The notes below the pieces were generated by a model. That model did not search any database, had not been told where the DNA came from, and worked only from the letters and a program-made list of their open reading frames with translations. This document shows positions 13,505-17,047 of a DNA stretch of 17,047 bases, piece by piece. Every line of letters begins with the position of its first letter. Positions within the stretch are counted from its first letter, which is position 1. The stretch spans positions 11,706 to 28,752 of the forward strand of contig JAHFOH010000002.1 in the NCBI GenBank assembly GCA_023266955.1, in the 5' to 3' direction. Source of the DNA: Nitrososphaerota archaeon. Lineage in GTDB: Archaea > Thermoproteota > Nitrososphaeria > Nitrososphaerales > JAHFOH01. Made by a program: the position numbers and the translations under genes.

Positions 13505-14884
13505 TTAAACGAGGATTTCCGGGGATATTGGAATCAGGCCGGTGTCTTGGGGATGTGTGGCAAAAAAGTACCAGACTCCTTCAGGTCGAGGGGTCTTTGA
13601 CTTCGTCTTTTCTAGTCCAAAACGTTGAAGTGGCTTGGTAAGGTGTCTCTGGGCTCGAGTCGCTGGCAGATAGAGACCCTCCTCCACTTTGGATGGTAAC
13701 ACCTCTGAAAGTTTTTGGAGTCTTTCATCTCTGCTGCCGCAATGCCTACACTTGTATCCCTTGAGCCTTCCGAGCGAAGTCATCCTCCTACCGCATTTGG
13801 AGCAGGATGGGCTCAGGAACCTGTATCCTGGTGTCGTCTTCAGAATTTGAATATACTCGACATTTATGACGGTGGAGTGACTTCTACTTCTAGGCCGCAC
13901 TCCTCCGCCTACTCGAATGGAGTCTCCCGGATTAAGTTTGACTGCAATCTTACGAAGGTCTCCTGTTGGCTCATATACTGCGCAAGCAACTTCATCGCTT
14001 TCGCTTCGAATTTTGAAGAACACGTGACCGCCCACAGTTATCTTAGGGAAGGAGGCGACTTCGCCGTCGAGATAACCCGAAGTGTAGGCCTTCAACCTTC
14101 TCGTGTCGAGAGGCCGGGTCAAATGGGCCCCTGTTCCTTGGTTTGTCCTGTAGATGAGGAAACTATGGATAGGTTCTTTGACCTTTAGTACCGAAAGCGC
14201 GCGCAGTAGTGTCGTTGGATCTTCCCCTCTGACTCCGAAGAGTACTGGATCTGGTCCACGAGGTGTAATTAGGATTCTCTTCGCTTTCGGGTCGTAATTG
14301 TTGAAGGTCAATGGGTAGGTTTCCCTATCCATTTGTCTGACTGATTCTGCATCCACGCCCCTCTTGCTACCCCAGTTCTCGGGCTCTCTATACGCTAAGA
14401 GTTCGTATGTGTAATCACTATCCAGTTTGTAGCCTATCGCAGCCACTGCCCCGACTACGCCCATTCCGTTTCCCCAAGTGGCTATTCTCATCTGATGACT
14501 AGCTGCATGGGAAAGCGCCTGCTTAGAACTTACTACATCGGTCAGAGTTCGTTCCGAGAATCTTTCCAGTTCAGAAGGCATTTCTCCGCCGATGAACATT
14601 ACGACTGCGGGATTCGCATTCCCGGTATGAATCTCAGAGTTGTTGACAACGCATTCACATATCAGCTGAAAATCAGAATCGGGATCATCAGTTGAGAATC
14701 TAAGTGCTACAGCTGCATTTCCCTTTGTCTTCCAGGGAATGTTGGGATTGAGCCTAATCAGATTCGGATAGTCAACAAAACTTCTGCCTAGCTCGACTAA
14801 CTCCTTTACCACTCTCGATGCTACGTATGTTGTGCATCCTCCTATCCGTGAATCGGCGTCGTCTATACCTACGTGAACAATCAA
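13505..14884 (-). CDS. tiaS: tRNA(Ile2) 2-agmatinylcytidine synthetase TiaS
   Basis: TiaS attaches agmatine to C34 of tRNA-Ile with anticodon CAU, so that it reads AUA rather than AUG; it uses ATP and is essential in most archaea. The 459-aa product begins MIVHVGIDDADSRIGGCTTY, with the acidic DDxDS motif (8-12) of the N-terminal kinase-like domain. It continues through SHAASHQMRIATWGNGMGVVG (127-145) to an OB-fold region (about 270-345) and a zinc ribbon with Cys361, Cys364, Cys379 and Cys382. Family homologues share this order and a similar length. The start is TTG at 14884, nine bases after the upstream stop. It is convergent with the initiator tRNA, another CAU tRNA that TiaS must not modify. 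Confidence 0.96.
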   Translation of the reverse strand: MIVHVGIDDADSRIGGCTTYVASRVVKELVELGRSFVDYPNLIRLNPNIPWKTKGNAAVALRFSTDDPDSDFQLICECVVNNSEIHTGNANPAVVMFIGGEMPSELERFSERTLTDVVSSKQALSHAASHQMRIATWGNGMGVVGAVAAIGYKLDSDYTYELLAYREPENWGSKRGVDAESVRQMDRETYPLTFNNYDPKAKRILITPRGPDPVLFGVRGEDPTTLLRALSVLKVKEPIHSFLIYRTNQGTGAHLTRPLDTRRLKAYTSGYLDGEVASFPKITVGGHVFFKIRSESDEVACAVYEPTGDLRKIAVKLNPGDSIRVGGGVRPRSRSHSTVINVEYIQILKTTPGYRFLSPSCSKCGRRMTSLGRLKGYKCRHCGSRDERLQKLSEVLPSKVEEGLYLPATRAQRHLTKPLQRFGLEKTKSKTPRPEGVWYFFATHPQDTGLIPISPEILV

Positions 14885-14893
14885 GCTTCTGGC

Positions 14894-15127
14894 TTAGGTT
14901 TCTACTACGATCATTGTGAGGGTTGACCGAACTTTGTCCAGACGTCTGATCTTCCACGTTATGGTCTCCTTCACCTTCTCCATAGTGTCGGAACCTATTT
15001 TCGCTACTATATCGTAGACACCGTACACTACGTAGACCTCTTTTACATTCTCGATGCCTCTCAATTCCTTCACAAGCTCCTCTTCCGCCCCTAGGTCCGC
15101 GTTTATGAGGACAAACGCCATCGGCAT
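14894..15127 (-). CDS. Stand-alone Lrp/AsnC ligand-binding (RAM) domain protein
   Basis: The 77-aa product is one alpha-beta RAM domain without a DNA-binding part. It starts MPMAFVLINADLGAEEELVK and contains IENVKEVYVVYGVYDIVAKI, the usual core of Lrp-type effector domains. Such single-domain forms assemble as rings and bind amino acids or similar ligands, and may modulate full-length Lrp regulators; the ligand cannot be read here. ATGs occur at 15127 and 15121. A TATA box about 23-28 bases upstream suggests a leaderless message from either. It is nine bases before tiaS, so the two probably share a transcript. Confidence 0.9.
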   Translation of the reverse strand: MPMAFVLINADLGAEEELVKELRGIENVKEVYVVYGVYDIVAKIGSDTMEKVKETITWKIRRLDKVRSTLTMIVVET

Positions 15128-15144
15128 CTCTATGGATACCTATT

Positions 15145-15154
15145 CCATTATACC
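15145..15154 (-). promoter_or_regulatory. TATA box for the RAM-tiaS pair
   Basis: The minus strand reads GGTATAATGG, centred about 23 bases before the ATG at 15127 and 29 before that at 15121. This is the spacing expected for a leaderless archaeal mRNA. Confidence 0.55.
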
Positions 15155-15228
15155 TTGAAGTTCGGTATTAAACATTTGTAAGCGAGACTTTCACTTCTAC
15201 TGTCCAAACGACTTGAGATGAAGAGAAA

Positions 15229-16257
15229 CTAGGGATTCAGGAGAATTTTGCCGAAGTGCTGGCTTTCCTCCATTCTCCGCTGCGCTTCCGCAGCCTTTTC
15301 TAACGGAAACTTGCTATCAACTATCGGTCTTAGCTTGCCCTCTCTTAGAAATCTTAGTACAGCTAGGAGATCGGATTTGCTTCCCATGTATGTACCGTAA
15401 ATGGTAAGGTGTCTTCGATAGACGTATCTTAGGTCCGTTTCAGCAAGGTAACCACTTGTAGCTCCGCATATTACGAGTTTCCCGCCGAATGCGAGACTCC
15501 TAATGCTTGAATTCCATGTAGAGGTTCCTACATGCTCTGTGACTACATCAACTCCTCTTCCATCAGTCAGCCTCTTGACTTCGGTAAGGATGTCCTGCTC
15601 TTTACGGTTGATCACCTCATCCGCTCCAATTTCTTTGGCTTTCTTGACCTTCCATTCTGACCCAACTGTGGTGATTACTCTAGCTCCAAGAATTTTTGAA
15701 ATCTGAATCGCAGCTGCACCTACACCACTCCCAGCAGCCAAAACCAGTATGTTTTGCCCAGATCTGATTTGAGCCTTCGTCACTAACATGTGCCAAGCAG
15801 TTAGGTATGTAAGCGGAAACGCCGCTGATTCATCGAAGGAAATCTTTTCGGGGAGGGGAATCAAGTTTTTTCTGGGTACATTGACATATTCTGCGTAGCC
15901 TCCATTGACTTGGTAGCCGATGATCTTGTAATCTCCGCACATGTTGTCTCTGCCTGATAGGCAGAACTCGCATGTCCAATCGCTGATTCCCGGTGACACC
16001 ATGACTTTTTGCCCAATGCTTACCTCCGAGGATGATTCGCCTAGTTCTGCTACTTCGCCCGCGATGTCACTTCCACTTATGTGGGGAAGTGAGACTATCT
16101 TTGGCTCCAGTCCCGTTCTCGCCCAAATGTCCAGGTGGTTCAAGGCGCAGGCCTTTACTTTGATGAGCACCTCCTCTTTGCCTAGTGTGGGCTTCTGGAC
16201 TTCTTCATAGCTGAGTTTCTCGACTCCCCCGTATTCATGGAAGACGATTGCTTTCAT
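15229..16257 (-). CDS. Zinc-type alcohol dehydrogenase / quinone oxidoreductase (MDR family)
   Basis: This is a medium-chain dehydrogenase/reductase using NAD(P)H; the substrate cannot be assigned. From the ATG at 16257 it is 342 aa. The N-terminal GroES-like domain has CALNHLD with Cys37 at the usual catalytic-zinc position, LPHISGSDIAGEV (58-70), and a structural zinc lobe with Cys96, Cys99 and Cys107. The first of the usual four lobe cysteines is not present (Asp93 lies there). The Rossmann domain shows AAGSGVGAAA (174-183). The pattern HLDIWARTG is that of the quinone-reductase-like subgroup. A GTG two codons earlier (16263) is possible. It stands alone, with its own TATA box and a 101-base gap to the RAM gene. 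Confidence 0.92.
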   Translation of the reverse strand: MKAIVFHEYGGVEKLSYEEVQKPTLGKEEVLIKVKACALNHLDIWARTGLEPKIVSLPHISGSDIAGEVAELGESSSEVSIGQKVMVSPGISDWTCEFCLSGRDNMCGDYKIIGYQVNGGYAEYVNVPRKNLIPLPEKISFDESAAFPLTYLTAWHMLVTKAQIRSGQNILVLAAGSGVGAAAIQISKILGARVITTVGSEWKVKKAKEIGADEVINRKEQDILTEVKRLTDGRGVDVVTEHVGTSTWNSSIRSLAFGGKLVICGATSGYLAETDLRYVYRRHLTIYGTYMGSKSDLLAVLRFLREGKLRPIVDSKFPLEKAAEAQRRMEESQHFGKILLNP

Positions 16258-16281
16258 TCTCACGCCTGGGCACCTAGCTTT

Positions 16282-16293
16282 CTAGATTTAGAT
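16282..16293 (-). promoter_or_regulatory. TATA box for the alcohol dehydrogenase gene
   Basis: The minus strand reads ATCTAAATCTAG, centred about 31 bases before the ATG at 16257, so transcription would start within a few bases of the codon. Confidence 0.45.
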
Positions 16294-16431
16294 TGCGCCT
16301 CGAAGTTCCCTCCGCTTCATTCTAGAACATGCCTCTTAAGTTGTTAACCTATCTGACTGCTCCAGCTGTCTTTCCTGTAAATACCATTTTTCTCGGTAAA
16401 CCTATTGATTCGAGAAGGATCATCCCTGTTC

Positions 16432-16665
16432 CTAGTGCCTGAGTAACCCAAGGATTGCTGCGGCCACCAGTGCCGCATCGACCATGAACGGTAAATGATA
16501 CCGGATCAGCAATCCGAGGTCGACTACGAGCGAGCAGTCGGAACGGATCTCTACCACCCATTGGAGCGGAGGGGAGACAAGACTGCACCCATAGGCTTGA
16601 CCGCTTACACCAATCGCCGTAAAGCAGAGTGCGATTGTCGTAGGAAGTCGTCTCCCGTGCCCCAT
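16432..16665 (-). pseudogene. Possible decayed membrane-protein gene
   Basis: The 534-base stretch from 16294 to 16827 has no clear gene. Within it, this 77-codon frame starts MGHGRRLPTTIALCFTAIGV and ends in the hydrophobic stretch PFMVDAALVAAAILGLL, giving two plausible membrane segments. It stops early, and an overlapping minus-strand frame (16349-16696) continues with MILLESIGLPRKMVFTGK after that stop. The picture fits a small membrane protein broken by a shift near 16435, but I recognise no family and the frame may be chance. Confidence 0.25.
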
Positions 16666-16798
16666 CGCCCACTACGTAACCATTAGACCTTATCATCCTA
16701 AGCTTCCGAACACTCCACCCCCGAATGAGCCTCTACTCCCTTCTTCTAGCTGGATCCAAGCCGAACTTGAGGGGTGTCGCCCCAAAAAACCAAAAAGT

Positions 16799-16807
16799 GT
16801 TTTATTG
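16799..16807 (+). promoter_or_regulatory. TATA box for the DUF1326 gene
   Basis: GTTTTATTG lies about 25 bases before the ATG at 16828, so the message is probably leaderless. Confidence 0.5.
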
Positions 16808-16827
16808 CACAATGTAGAGTAAATCGT

Positions 16828-17047
16828 ATGCCTCGTCAGAAAGAGGACGTTCCCAAGTGGCGGATTCGTGGCGAATGGCAGGATTCATGCAGTTGCGCAG
16901 TCGGATGCCCGTGCACCTTCGACCAGGTGCCTACGGAAGGCTACTGCCAGGGACTGCTAGCCTATCATATTGAGAAAGGAAACTTTGGCGATCTCTCGCT
17001 CAACGGCCTAAACGTTGTCTCAGTGGGCAAATACGGACAAGGCCGAC
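16828..17047 (+). CDS. DUF1326 domain protein (5' part, cut by the window end)
   Basis: Seventy-three codons are visible before the window ends. The product has WRIRGEWQDSCSCAVGCPC (11-29), with Cys21, Cys23, Cys27 and Cys29, then TFDQVPTEGYCQG with Cys40. This is the characteristic DUF1326 opening: a Trp-containing strand, CxC, GCPC, then PT-x-G-x-C. The following IEKGNFGDLSLNGLNVV fits the family too. The cysteine cluster suggests metal binding, but no biochemical role is established that I can name. The ATG is 25 bases after a TATA box. DUF1326 genes are often next to a DUF2182 membrane-protein gene, which would lie beyond the window. Confidence 0.85.
   Translation, partial: MPRQKEDVPKWRIRGEWQDSCSCAVGCPCTFDQVPTEGYCQGLLAYHIEKGNFGDLSLNGLNVVSVGKYGQGR

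Overview
The window is archaeal chromosome, most likely from the TACK superphylum and perhaps a Nitrososphaeria/Thaumarchaeota-like or related lineage. That placement is inference. The evidence is a full set of A-type ATPase subunit genes, archaeal NAC, MBF1 with an N-terminal zinc ribbon, TFE, aTrm56, TiaS, TATA boxes placed 25-35 bases before starts (leaderless or near-leaderless transcripts), many TTG starts, and a tRNA gene whose arms are interrupted by several tiny introns. I see no rRNA, CRISPR array or intact insertion sequence.

Layout. Positions 56-5323 (minus strand) carry the main ATP synthase operon, transcribed F-E-A-B-D-small ORF-K with overlapping or touching genes. Subunit I (5446-7494) is transcribed divergently from F. 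It meets, tail to tail, a second minus-strand unit at 9754-7498: PUA-domain protein, NAC, subunit H, subunit C. Divergent from that unit is a plus-strand information-processing operon (9814-12941): MBF1, HflX, aTrm56, TFE and a LAGLIDADG-like ORF, most of them overlapping or within a few bases of each other. At 12983-13111 lies an initiator tRNA-Met gene that I read as carrying three introns (D-loop, anticodon loop, T-loop). A 15-base copy of its 3' end recurs 324 bases downstream, which looks like an attachment-site scar of an integrated element. The minus strand then holds TiaS with a small stand-alone Lrp/AsnC-type sensor domain, and a zinc-type alcohol dehydrogenase/quinone reductase. A largely empty stretch with a possible decayed membrane-protein gene follows. 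The window ends inside a DUF1326 gene.

How the genes fit together. The left half builds one rotary ATPase: A3B3 head, D/F shaft, E/H/C peripheral and collar parts, I/K membrane motor. Its genes are spread over three transcription units, and the c-ring gene K appears to have its own promoter. The right half is dominated by tRNA maturation (aTrm56, TiaS, the intron-bearing tRNA), transcription initiation (TFE, MBF1) and ribosome-linked factors (NAC, HflX, PUA protein). The most interesting segment is 12555-13433, where a stand-alone LAGLIDADG-like gene, a three-intron initiator tRNA and a tRNA 3'-end direct repeat lie side by side.
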